Both the position numbers and the translations under genes were made by a program. From contig NZ_CP066784.1 of NCBI RefSeq assembly GCF_028751195.1, positions 2,728,001 to 2,792,000 on the forward strand: a stretch of DNA of 64,000 nt, read 5' to 3'. The notes under the pieces are model-generated. The model searched no databases. It was not told where the DNA came from and was given only the letters and a program-made list of their open reading frames with translations. Below, piece after piece: positions 28,398 through 37,337 of this stretch; positions within the stretch are counted from its first letter, which is position 1; each line of letters opens with the position of its first letter. The DNA comes from Alicyclobacillus sp. ALC3. Lineage in GTDB: Bacteria > Bacillota > Bacilli > Alicyclobacillales > Alicyclobacillaceae.

Positions 28398-28450
28398 AGT
28401 GGTGAGGCTGTTTGTGACGAGGGTTGGTCGCGGGAGTTGCGGGGGAGGGT

Positions 28451-28557
28451 TTGAATTAGTGCCACCCGCGTCGCTAACGGGGGAAACGCGGGGGCGCGGA
28501 CCGCCCGCGAAGGTAGTCGCTGCACGACGATTTTGAGGCGGATAGCGACAAGATCGA
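28451..28557. repeat. Dispersed hairpin element fused to array 5
   Basis: GAATTAGTGCCACCCGCGTC...GTCGCTGCACGACG...GCGGATAGCGACAAGATCGACACAT. It merges into the first 42-bp unit as at array 4. Confidence 0.62.
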
Positions 28558-29221
28558 CACATAGCGGGCGCTGCGGCTCGGCTATGTGATCGAAATCGAC
28601 ACATGGCTGGCGCTGCGGCTCGGCTATGTGATCGAAGTCGACACATAGCAGGCGCTACGGCTCGGCTATGTGATCGAAATCGACACATGGCTGGCGCTGC
28701 GACTCGGCTATGTGATCGAAATCGACATATAGCTGGCGCTATGGCTCGGCTATGTGATCGAAATCGACATATAGCTGGCGCTGACACTCGGCTATGTGAT
28801 CGAAATCGACACATAGCGGGCGCTGCGGTCCGCCTAAGTGATCGAAATCGACACATGGCGGGCCGCGGGACTCGGCTATGTGATCGAAATCGACACATAG
28901 CAGGCGCTACGTCTCGGCTATGTGATCGAAATCGACACATGGCGGGCCGCGGGACTCGGCTATGTGATCGAAATCGACATATAGCTGGCGCTGACACTCG
29001 GCTATGTGATCGAAATCGACACATGGCGGGCGCTGTGGCTCGGCTAAGTGATCGAAATCGACACATAGCTGGCGCTGACACTCGGCTATGTGATCGAAAT
29101 CGACACATGGGGGGCGCTGTGGCTCGGCTATGTGATCGAAACCGACACATGGCGGGCCGCGGGACTCGGCTATGTGATCGAAATCGACACATGGCGGGTG
29201 CTGCGGCTCGGCTATGTGATA
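28548..29221. repeat. 42-bp palindromic repeat array 5 (15 units)
   Basis: Fifteen units in exact 42-bp register (28581 to 29211, difference 630). Variable blocks include GCTGACACTCGG and GCCGCGGGACTCGG. Two units have TAAGTG in place of TATGTG. The array is followed by the GATATCGCC module, whose stalk tail is almost entirely deleted. Confidence 0.95.
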
Positions 29222-29412
29222 TCGCCGTCTGCGATTTCCATCATACGACCGTGATCCCGGTGCGGCCCGACCGAGTCCCGGCGAGTCGAGGCCTCAACCG
29301 AGGTGCAAAGCCTCACCCAGTCTGATTTAAAGGAGAGAATGATGCGCCGAGGACAGGACTTGACGCACCGGGCACGAACGAAGGACAGGATGAAGGAAGG
29401 ACAGGACTAGAT

Positions 29413-29442
29413 GGGTGGGGCCACTACGGTGGCCCCATTCTA
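29413..29442 (+). terminator. Family terminator copy 9
   Basis: The GGGGCCACTACGGTGGCCCC hairpin (29417-29436) is followed by ATTCTAA, so the T tract is weak. Confidence 0.7.
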
Positions 29443-29498
29443 ACTGTTGGGGCCGTTTGCGGCGCGGGTTGCGGGACCAGCGGGGGCGGGTTTGAGGG

Positions 29499-29622
29499 CT
29501 AGTTAAAGTTAGCGCCACTGGTGTCGCTAACGGGGGAGACGGCGGGTGCCGGATCACTCGGGAATGGAAAGAATGTCGCTGCGCGGCGGTCGGACGGTGA
29601 ATAAGCGACAAAAACGACACTA
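29499..29622. repeat. Dispersed TGTCGCT/AGCGACA hairpin element
   Basis: TTAAAGTTAGCGCCACTGGTG...GAATGTCGCTGCGCGG...AAGCGACAAAAACGACACT. It lies upstream of gene E's leader. Confidence 0.68.
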
Positions 29623-29825
29623 CCGCGGGGTATCGCTCTCTCCTGTTATCAATTATCCAAATTTTATTGGTTGTTCTGGTATAGTAAACACAGAAAAGCC
29701 AGTGCGATCAGACACTCATCGTAACTTCCAGGGTACGTTACGTATCTTTTTTGTTGTGGGCAAGCGAAGTGAGGAGCAGCGAGGGAAGACGTCGCGACAA
29801 GAACCGTCTCTGCCGTGTGGATGCT

Positions 29826-29890
29826 CGATTCGATTCGATTCGATTCGATTCGATTCGACACGACACGACACGACACGACACGACACGACA
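29826..29890. repeat. Pentanucleotide tracts CGATT x6 then CGACA x7 in gene E leader
   Basis: Six perfect copies of CGATT (29826-29855) run directly into seven copies of CGACA (29856-29890). The tract ends about 20 bp before the AAGGAG ribosome binding site of gene E and follows a TATAGT that may be a -10 near 29680. Confidence 0.97.
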
Positions 29891-29927
29891 CGGTGCCCGC
29901 TGTGACATTCGGAAGGAGAAGAGAACA

Positions 29928-32771
29928 TTGGGCTCATCGAACGGACTGAAGCACCGAGGCAAGCGAGCGCTGACGACGACCTCCGCGGTGATGATTGCGC
30001 TTGGCACCGCCATGAATTTCGCACCGCCACAGGTGAGCGCACAGACCACACCGACGCCAGTTGCACCGACCGTGCAGACACTGGGAGGTACGCAGTGGGT
30101 GTTGGTGTCAAGCGCGGCCAATTTGCTGTACATCGACCAGAACCAAGAGGCGAAGATCACGACGACATCGACCACAGACTACCTGGACGCGAACATCCGG
30201 CTGTCTGGCACCATCTCAATGGCGGGTGTGACCGGGTGGGTGCCGATTGGCGACACGACAGCGCCGTTTGTCGGCACATTGGACGGGGCGGGCCATCAAA
30301 TCACGGGACTGAGCATCACCGGGGCCACGGCGAACGGGTATGAAGGACTTGTCGGACTATTGGGGTCAGGCGGTGTGATTGAGCATCTCGGTGTGACTGC
30401 GGAGGTGACAGGCGGCCAGCCTTATGCTGGTGGTTTGGTCGGCTACGAGGCTGGCGGCCTCATTACAGATTCCTACGCCACAGGAAACGTGAACGGGCAG
30501 GCTGCCGGTGGCCTCGTGGGTTGGCAGAACAGCGGCACCATCCAAGACTCGTACGCCACGGGGAGCGTGAACGGTACAGGCAGCAGCTCCATCGTCGGTG
30601 GCCTCGTGGGTTGGCAAAACAGCGGCACAGTCCAAGACTCACACGCCACTGGGAGCGCGAACGGAAACCTTTTCACCGGTGGTCTGACAGGTCTTCAGAA
30701 CAGCGGCGTTATTCAAAACTCCTACGCCGCTGGCAGCGTGAGCGGGGTGTATGCCGGTGGCCTGGTGGGCTATCAGCAAAATGGCACCGTGCAGGACGCC
30801 TACGCCACCGGGAGCGTGACTGGTGAGACGTTGGCCGGTGGCCTAACGGGTTTTCAGTACAGCGGCACCATCCAAAATTCGTACGCCACGGGCAAAGCAA
30901 GCGGCGGTAGCTCGGCTAATGAAGGCGGCCTGGTGGGCCAGCAGCACAGTGGCACCATCCAAGACTCCTACGCGACGGCGAGTGTCAGCGGGGGGGCTGC
31001 CGGCGGCCTGGTGGGTGTGCAACGCGGTGGCAACATCACAGACGCCTACGCCGGCGGTGATGTGAACGGGATCCGGGTCACGAGTGGCACGCTGTTCAGC
31101 AGTCCAACGACGTCTCTGTCGGGAACGGTCAGCGCCCTGACAGCGTCGCAGCTGACCTTGCAGTCGTCCTATGCCGGCTTTGACTTCACGTCGACGTGGG
31201 CGATTGACCCGAGTGGCGTGATTAACGGGGGGATGCCCTACCTGCAGGGCATGTACCCGACGATACGCACGACGGCAGTGGCTGCAGAGGTGGGAACGAC
31301 CAATTCGCAGCCGCTTTCGGCCTCTGGTGGATCCGGTGGTGACACCTGGACCTTCACGAGTGGCTCCACGTCTGCCACGACGGATGGGTTGTCGCTCTCG
31401 CCGAGTGGAGTGCTGAGCGGGGTGCCGATGCAGACTGGGACGTACTCGTTCTCCGCGCAGGTGACCGATAGCCTCGGGCTGAGCGACACGCGGGTGTTGA
31501 CGCTGGACGTGGGGCCGGCGCTGTCACCGCTCACTCCGGTCCGGCAGACGGTGCTGGCCGGATGGCCGGATACGTTCACCTTCACGGAGATGGGTGGATA
31601 CGGTTCGTACACGTGGTCACTGGCCAGCGGCACGTTGCCGCCTGGCTATACGCTCACCTCGGGCGGAGTCCTCTCGGGCAGGTCGAATCGGGTGGGGACG
31701 TACTCGTTTACTGTGCGCGTGACTGACTCGCTTGGCGCGACGCGGCTGGAGTCTGCAACGTGGGTGATTGAGCAGGCGGTTTCTCCTTTGACCGTGCAGA
31801 GCATCACACTCGGCCATGGGACACAAGGCTCACTGTACGAACAGACGTTGATTGCCAACGGTGGCAAGCCGGCCTACACGTGGTCGCTCATCGGTGGGTC
31901 ACTGCCTGCGGGTCTGGTACTGAACTCGGACGGCGTCGTGCAAGGCACGCCGACGGCGAGCGGAACATACACATTCACGGTGGAAGTGAGAGACACTGCG
32001 GGCCACACGGCCACGGCGATAGACACGCTGACGGTTGAGGCGGGGTCGACGCCGGTAACGCCACCAGTGACACCGCCACAGTCGCAGCCGCTGGGGATTG
32101 GGACGACGGTGCTGCCAGGCGCGACGGCAGGCACGGCCTACTCCGGCACGTTGACCGCGACCGGCGGCGATGGCACGTACCAGTGGTCGCTGGCGTCGGG
32201 CGCACTGCCGCGGGGCCTTTCGCTAGGGGCGAACGGCACGCTCTTTGGCACACCGCAGACGATGGGGATGTCCACATTCACGCTGCGGGTGACGGACAAA
32301 GGCGGCGACGTCGCGACAAAGACCTTCCACCTGTTCGTGATGCCAAAGCTGCTGCCAGCGTACGACCGGGTGATCGAAGTGAACGGCCAGGTGTTCAGTC
32401 TCTCGCCGTCGATGGTGTACAACCAGACGACATACATGCCGATTTGGTACGTGCAGAATGTGCTGCAATTGGCGGGCGTGAACGCCGCGTGGAACGGAAA
32501 CTTGAACCGGTGGGACCTGACGGTGAACACGAGCAGCGGAGCGTTCGCGGGCGTGACGCCGCACCTCATCTTCAACAACCACGGCACACCGGTGTATGTG
32601 AACGGAGTGCTGGTGCTGCATGCGCCGACGGTGGCGCACCGTGATCCGACGGATGGTGTGCTGACGACGTACATGCCCATCTGGTATGTGCAGCAGGTGC
32701 TGCAGTCGCTCGGCATTACGACGACGTGGAACGGGCACACGTGGAACTTCTTGCTGCCGGGCGCGGAGTAA
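29928..32771 (+). CDS. Giant secreted GLUG/Ig-like/stalk-domain protein E (947 aa)
   Basis: TTG at 29928 follows AAGGAG (29913-29918). The open frame continues upstream through the pentanucleotide tract, but no ribosome binding site is seen there. The signal peptide contains KRALTTTSAVMIALGTAMN and ends near VSA. GLUG repeats of the form GGLVG-x-Q-SGTIQDSYATG fill residues ~130-385. Fewer Ig-like repeats follow, with no 89-residue unit, then a short linker and two stalk repeats from ~808. It is the shortest complete member. The terminator is at 32871. Repeat copy number just upstream may affect expression. Confidence 0.88.
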   Translation: MGSSNGLKHRGKRALTTTSAVMIALGTAMNFAPPQVSAQTTPTPVAPTVQTLGGTQWVLVSSAANLLYIDQNQEAKITTTSTTDYLDANIRLSGTISMAGVTGWVPIGDTTAPFVGTLDGAGHQITGLSITGATANGYEGLVGLLGSGGVIEHLGVTAEVTGGQPYAGGLVGYEAGGLITDSYATGNVNGQAAGGLVGWQNSGTIQDSYATGSVNGTGSSSIVGGLVGWQNSGTVQDSHATGSANGNLFTGGLTGLQNSGVIQNSYAAGSVSGVYAGGLVGYQQNGTVQDAYATGSVTGETLAGGLTGFQYSGTIQNSYATGKASGGSSANEGGLVGQQHSGTIQDSYATASVSGGAAGGLVGVQRGGNITDAYAGGDVNGIRVTSGTLFSSPTTSLSGTVSALTASQLTLQSSYAGFDFTSTWAIDPSGVINGGMPYLQGMYPTIRTTAVAAEVGTTNSQPLSASGGSGGDTWTFTSGSTSATTDGLSLSPSGVLSGVPMQTGTYSFSAQVTDSLGLSDTRVLTLDVGPALSPLTPVRQTVLAGWPDTFTFTEMGGYGSYTWSLASGTLPPGYTLTSGGVLSGRSNRVGTYSFTVRVTDSLGATRLESATWVIEQAVSPLTVQSITLGHGTQGSLYEQTLIANGGKPAYTWSLIGGSLPAGLVLNSDGVVQGTPTASGTYTFTVEVRDTAGHTATAIDTLTVEAGSTPVTPPVTPPQSQPLGIGTTVLPGATAGTAYSGTLTATGGDGTYQWSLASGALPRGLSLGANGTLFGTPQTMGMSTFTLRVTDKGGDVATKTFHLFVMPKLLPAYDRVIEVNGQVFSLSPSMVYNQTTYMPIWYVQNVLQLAGVNAAWNGNLNRWDLTVNTSSGAFAGVTPHLIFNNHGTPVYVNGVLVLHAPTVAHRDPTDGVLTTYMPIWYVQQVLQSLGITTTWNGHTWNFLLPGAE

Positions 32772-32870
32772 GGGCGGCAATGATGCGACTAGGGCGACAC
32801 GGCTCGGGTCGTCTGTGATGAAGTGAGGGCGAGTGAGGACGGGCAGAATGAACTAACGACAGGACTAGAT

Positions 32871-32900
32871 GGGTGGGGCCACTGCGGTGGCCCCATTTTG
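32871..32900 (+). terminator. Family terminator copy 10
   Basis: The GGGGCCAC...GTGGCCCC hairpin (32875-32894) plus ATTTT follows gene E. Confidence 0.82.
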
Positions 32901-32924
32901 ACTGGTGAGGCGTTTGCGGAGGGC

Positions 32925-33003
32925 CGCACTGGGGGCGAACCGCCCCGCGAACGAAAAAAATGCCGCTGCGTGTCAAATTTCTGCCGAGTAGAGACAAAAT
33001 TTA
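32925..33003. repeat. Degenerate dispersed hairpin element
   Basis: Only GACCGCC-like and AAAAAAATGCCGCTGCGTG...GAGTAGAGACAAAATTTACG remain. No 42-bp array follows gene E, the only such case among the complete genes. Confidence 0.45.
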
Positions 33004-33367
33004 CGTGAGGCCGGCGCAGCAGGTAGCCAATGACCGTGTAGCGGCAGTCAGGAAACCGAAGAAGCAAGCGGGCGCAATCGAGGGGAAAAAACGCGAAAGA
33101 GCAGGTAGGGTACAACTGTAGAACCTCGTGACCAGAGCCGCTCAACTAGACTACTAGGGGATGTTCCAACTATATCCATACAACCGATGTTCGTGTATGA
33201 TTTGGAAGTAGCGAAGCTACCAATGAGCATCGGGAGACTACCTCCAATCGCGAGACATCCAGACCAATGTTGTTATTCCTTAATCTATTGGATATCTGAT
33301 ATGAAAGTCTCTTTTCCAAGTCACGCGCTATCCGACGCGAGTCGAGTCAAGAAGGGGGAGACAGGGG
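33004..33367 (+). other. Leader of gene F, no gene recognised
   Basis: This AT-richer 360-bp spacer ends in AAGAAGGGGGAGACAGGGG before the TTG start. TTGTTA and TATCTG 17 bp apart (near 33269-33297) might be a promoter, but the match is weak. Confidence 0.35.
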
Positions 33368-36300
33368 TTGCGAAGGCAGAAAGAGAACAGAACAGGTAAT
33401 GGGCGGCGGGCGCTCAATGCGACGACCGCAGTGATGATTACGCTTGGCACCGCAATGAACTTTGCCACACCGCAGGTGGCTGCGCAGACCACGACGACGC
33501 CGGTTGCGCCGAGCGTGCAGACCATCGGAGGCACAACGTGGGTGGTGGTCTCGAGTGCGGGCAACTTGCTGTACATCGACCAGAATCAAACCTCTGCGAT
33601 TACGGCGGGATCGACCACGGACTATATGAACGCGAACATCCGGCTGTCTGGCACCATCTCGATGAGTGGTGTGTCGGGGTGGGTGCCGATGGGCGGCTCC
33701 GGAGCGCCGTTTGTCGGCACATTTGACGGGGCGGGCAATCAGATTACGGGGTTGACCATTAATCCAACGGGCAGGTCGAATTCCGGGCTGTTCGGAGTGT
33801 TTGGGACGAGTGGGACGATTGAGAATCTGGGTGTAAACGCGCAGGTGACGGGGGGCACTCGCTCCCAAACTGCTATCTTAGTAGGCATGCAAGACGGTGG
33901 CACTATTACAGACTCCTACACGACGGGGAGCGTAACTGGGAGAAATGTTGCGGGGCTCGTAAATGAGTTGATATCTGGTGCTATTGAAGACTCATACTCA
34001 ACGGCAAAAGTAAATGGGGAGTATGGGGGGTGGGCTGGTGGACTGGTGGGTACTCAGAGCAACGGCGTCATTCAGAGGTCGTACGCGGCGGGGAACGTGA
34101 GTGGCGATGGTAGGGGGGGTGCTTATGGTGGACTGGTCACAATACAGTTCGGGGGTACTATCCAAAATTCTTACGCGACGGGGAATGTGACTGGACCAGG
34201 GGTAGTCGGGGGCCTGGTTGGCTGGATGGAGGCCGACGTTGGCACCATCCAAGACTCGTACGCAGTGGGAAGTGTCAGCGGAGGCACGGCAGGTCGCCTC
34301 GTGGGTGGGCAGGACAGTGGGACCATCACAGACGTCTACTTTCCAAAGGGCTCAGTTTCGGCGATTGGCTCACAGAGCGGGGGAGTCGACACTGGCGTGG
34401 CGGCGCTCAACAGTGCGCAGATGACGAGTGCCGCGTCCTACGCTGGTTTTGACTTCACGGGTACATGGGCGGTCGACCCGAGTGGAGTCATCAATGGCGG
34501 GATGCCGTACATCCAAGCCATGTACCCTACGATTACCTCGTCGCTCAGTGCCCATTTGTCTGGCACGACACTCTCTGGTCAACTCTCTGCAACGGGCGGC
34601 TCAGGCGAAGATACGTGGTCTGTCAGTGGCTTGCCGTCCGGGGTGTCGTATGATCCCGCCACCGGCGCCATCTCCGGCACCGTGACGACGCTCGGCATCT
34701 ACACGATAACCGCGACAGTGACCGACAGCCTGAATCTCGCGGATACACGCGTGATCACGCTCGACCTGGGGCAGCCGCTCGTCCTTTCGGTGCCGTCATC
34801 AACCACCATCGATATGCCACCATCGGGTCAGACGACGGACAGCCTGCCGTGGACACCAAACGCCACGGGCGGTGGTGGAGGCAGCTACACCTGGTCACTG
34901 AACCCAACCCCTTTGGACGGACTTCAGCTGACGCCGAGCGGAAGCTGGACTGGGACGCTGGCAGCGCCTGGGCAGTTCTCTACGACCATCGACGCGAGGT
35001 CGAACCTTGGCGTGCTGGGGTCGGCGACGGTGTCGTTGGACGTGTTGCCGACACTTCTCTTGAATACAACGTCTCCGCTACCGGAAGGAGAAGCTGGCCT
35101 CGCCTATCATGACAAGTTGAGCGCATCCGGTGGGTCAGGTAGCTACACCTGGTCGCTGGCAAGCGGTACCACTTCCAGGCAGACGGATGGTCTGTCGCTG
35201 TCGTCTGGCGGTGTGTTGTCCGGCGACCCGGCAGGGGCTGGCACCTTCACGTTTACGGCGACGGTGGCAGATGGGTACGCTGTGGAGTCGCGCAGCTTTA
35301 CGCTGGATGTGTTGCCGGCACTCGCCTTGAAGACGACGTCACCGTTACCCGAAGGAGAGACCGGCATTTCGTATCAGCAGTCGTTGAGCGCCTCCGGTGG
35401 GTCGGGGAGCTACACCTGGGCACTGGCGAGCGGCACGACGTTTGGTGAGACGGACGGTCTGTCGCTGTCGTCTGGTGGTGTGTTGAGTGGCGACCTGACT
35501 GGACATGGCACCTTCACGTTCACGGCGACGGTGTCAGATGGCTACGCAGTGGAGTCGCGCAGCTTTACGTTGGATGTGTTGCCGGTGCTAGTCTTGCAGA
35601 CGACGTCACCGTTGCCAGAGGGAGAAGCCGGTATCGCCTATCAGAAGTCGTTGAGCGCGACGGGTGGGTCGGGTAGCTACACCTGGGCGTTGGCAAGCGG
35701 CACCACTTCGTCGGAGACAGACGGCTTGTCGCTGTCGTCTCGCGGTGTGTTGAGTGGCAGTCCGACTGGACCTGGCACGTTCACCTTCACGGCGACGGTG
35801 GCAGATGGCTATGCCACCGAGTCGCGCAGCTTTACACTCGATGTCGCGCCGGCGCTGTCACCGCTGAGTTCGGTCCGGCAGATGGTGCTGGCCGGATGGC
35901 CGGACACCTACACTTTCACGGAGACGGGTGGATACGGCCCGTACACGTGGTCGCTGGCCAGCGGCACGCTGCCGCCTGGCTATACGCTCACATCGGGCGG
36001 TGTCCTCTCGGGCCAGTCGAATCGGGTGGGGACGTATGCGTTTACTGTGCGGGTGACTGACTCGCTTGGTGCGACGCGGCTGGAGTCTGCGACGTGGGTG
36101 ATTGAGCAGGCGGTATCGCCGCTGACCGTGCAGAGCATCACGCTCGGTGCCGCGACGGAGGGCTCGCTGTACGAACAGACGCTGATTGCCAACGGTGGCA
36201 AGCCGGCCTACACGTGGTCGCTTGTCGGCGGATCGCTGCCTGCGGGGGTGGTGCTGAACTCGGACGGCGTCGTGCAAGGTACGCCGACGGCAAGCGGGAC

Positions 36301-37114
36301 ATACACGTTTACGGTGGAAGTGAGAGATACTGCGGGCCACACGGCCACAGCGACCGACACGCTGACGGTCGAGGCCGGCGTGACGCCGGTAACGCCACCC
36401 GTGACACCGCCTACGCCTGTTCAGAACCCGCCGCTGGTGATCGGCGCTGGCTCGCTGCCCGGCGCCACGGCAGGCACGGCCTACTCTGGAAGCTTGGCGG
36501 CTTCGGGCGGCGATGGCACGTACCAGTGGTCGCTGGCGTCGGGCACGCTACCGCGGGGTCTTATGATTGCGGTGAACGGTACGCTCTTTGGCACACCGCA
36601 GACGATGGGGATGTCCACATTCACACTGCGGGTGACGGATAAGAGCGGCGACGTGGCGACGAAGACTTTCCACTTGTTCGTGATGCCGCAGCTGCTGCCT
36701 GCGTACGACCGGGTGATTGAAGTGAATGGTCAAGTGTTCAGCCTTTCTCCGTCGATGGCCTACAACCAGACGACGTATATGCCGATTTGGTACGTGGAGA
36801 ACGTGCTGAAGTCGGCAGGCGTGAACGCGGTGTGGAATGGGAACTTGAACCGCTGGGACTTGACGGTGAACACGAGCAGCGGAGCGTTCGCTGGGGTGAA
36901 GCCGCACCTGCTATTCAACAACCACGGCACACCGGTGTATGTGAACGGAGTGCTGGTGCTGCATGCGCCGACGGTGGCGCATCGTGATCCGACGGATGGT
37001 GTGATGACGACGTACATGGGGATTTGGTATGTGCAGCAGGTGCTGAAGGAGCTCGGAATTGTGACGACGTGGAACGGGCACGTCTGGAACTTCTTGCTGC
37101 CGGGCGTGCAGTGA
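33368..37114 (+). CDS. Giant secreted GLUG/Ig-like/stalk-domain protein F (1248 aa, three 89-aa Ig repeats)
   Basis: TTG at 33368 follows a GGGGGAG-type ribosome binding site, as in gene C. The signal peptide contains GRRALNATTAVMITLGTAMN and ends near VAA. The N-terminal GLUG region (~residues 60-320) resembles gene E (QTIGGTTWVVVSS, LLYIDQNQ). Three 89-residue Ig-like units begin at 35054, 35321 and 35588. Additional Ig repeats, a Pro-rich linker and two stalk repeats from ~1111 complete it. It is probably exported and surface associated. It is followed by terminator copy 11 and array 6. Confidence 0.88.
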   Translation: MRRQKENRTGNGRRALNATTAVMITLGTAMNFATPQVAAQTTTTPVAPSVQTIGGTTWVVVSSAGNLLYIDQNQTSAITAGSTTDYMNANIRLSGTISMSGVSGWVPMGGSGAPFVGTFDGAGNQITGLTINPTGRSNSGLFGVFGTSGTIENLGVNAQVTGGTRSQTAILVGMQDGGTITDSYTTGSVTGRNVAGLVNELISGAIEDSYSTAKVNGEYGGWAGGLVGTQSNGVIQRSYAAGNVSGDGRGGAYGGLVTIQFGGTIQNSYATGNVTGPGVVGGLVGWMEADVGTIQDSYAVGSVSGGTAGRLVGGQDSGTITDVYFPKGSVSAIGSQSGGVDTGVAALNSAQMTSAASYAGFDFTGTWAVDPSGVINGGMPYIQAMYPTITSSLSAHLSGTTLSGQLSATGGSGEDTWSVSGLPSGVSYDPATGAISGTVTTLGIYTITATVTDSLNLADTRVITLDLGQPLVLSVPSSTTIDMPPSGQTTDSLPWTPNATGGGGGSYTWSLNPTPLDGLQLTPSGSWTGTLAAPGQFSTTIDARSNLGVLGSATVSLDVLPTLLLNTTSPLPEGEAGLAYHDKLSASGGSGSYTWSLASGTTSRQTDGLSLSSGGVLSGDPAGAGTFTFTATVADGYAVESRSFTLDVLPALALKTTSPLPEGETGISYQQSLSASGGSGSYTWALASGTTFGETDGLSLSSGGVLSGDLTGHGTFTFTATVSDGYAVESRSFTLDVLPVLVLQTTSPLPEGEAGIAYQKSLSATGGSGSYTWALASGTTSSETDGLSLSSRGVLSGSPTGPGTFTFTATVADGYATESRSFTLDVAPALSPLSSVRQMVLAGWPDTYTFTETGGYGPYTWSLASGTLPPGYTLTSGGVLSGQSNRVGTYAFTVRVTDSLGATRLESATWVIEQAVSPLTVQSITLGAATEGSLYEQTLIANGGKPAYTWSLVGGSLPAGVVLNSDGVVQGTPTASGTYTFTVEVRDTAGHTATATDTLTVEAGVTPVTPPVTPPTPVQNPPLVIGAGSLPGATAGTAYSGSLAASGGDGTYQWSLASGTLPRGLMIAVNGTLFGTPQTMGMSTFTLRVTDKSGDVATKTFHLFVMPQLLPAYDRVIEVNGQVFSLSPSMAYNQTTYMPIWYVENVLKSAGVNAVWNGNLNRWDLTVNTSSGAFAGVKPHLLFNNHGTPVYVNGVLVLHAPTVAHRDPTDGVMTTYMGIWYVQQVLKELGIVTTWNGHVWNFLLPGVQ
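35054..35854 (+). repeat. 267-bp tandem repeat, 3 copies (coding)
   Basis: This is the same unit as the eight-copy tract of gene D, with starts at 35054, 35321 and 35588, exactly 267 bp apart. Confidence 0.93.
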
Positions 37115-37262
37115 GGGGCGGGACGGATGCGCCGCGGGCGAGTGAGGGATGTGCGGCCCGGGCGCGAACGAAGGACAGAACTCGTGTTGTCCGAAGACCA
37201 CATGAGGGCGACTGAAGACGGGATCTCGAGTCATTTTAGGATAACTAAAGACAGGACTAGAT

Positions 37263-37292
37263 GGGTGGGGCCACTACGGTGGCCCCATTTCG
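37263..37292 (+). terminator. Family terminator copy 11
   Basis: The GGGGCCACTACGGTGGCCCC hairpin (37267-37286) followed by ATTTCG lies after gene F. Confidence 0.75.
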
Positions 37293-37337
37293 AGCGGTGA
37301 GGCTGTTTTGCCGCGAGAGTTGCGGGAGTAGCGGGGG

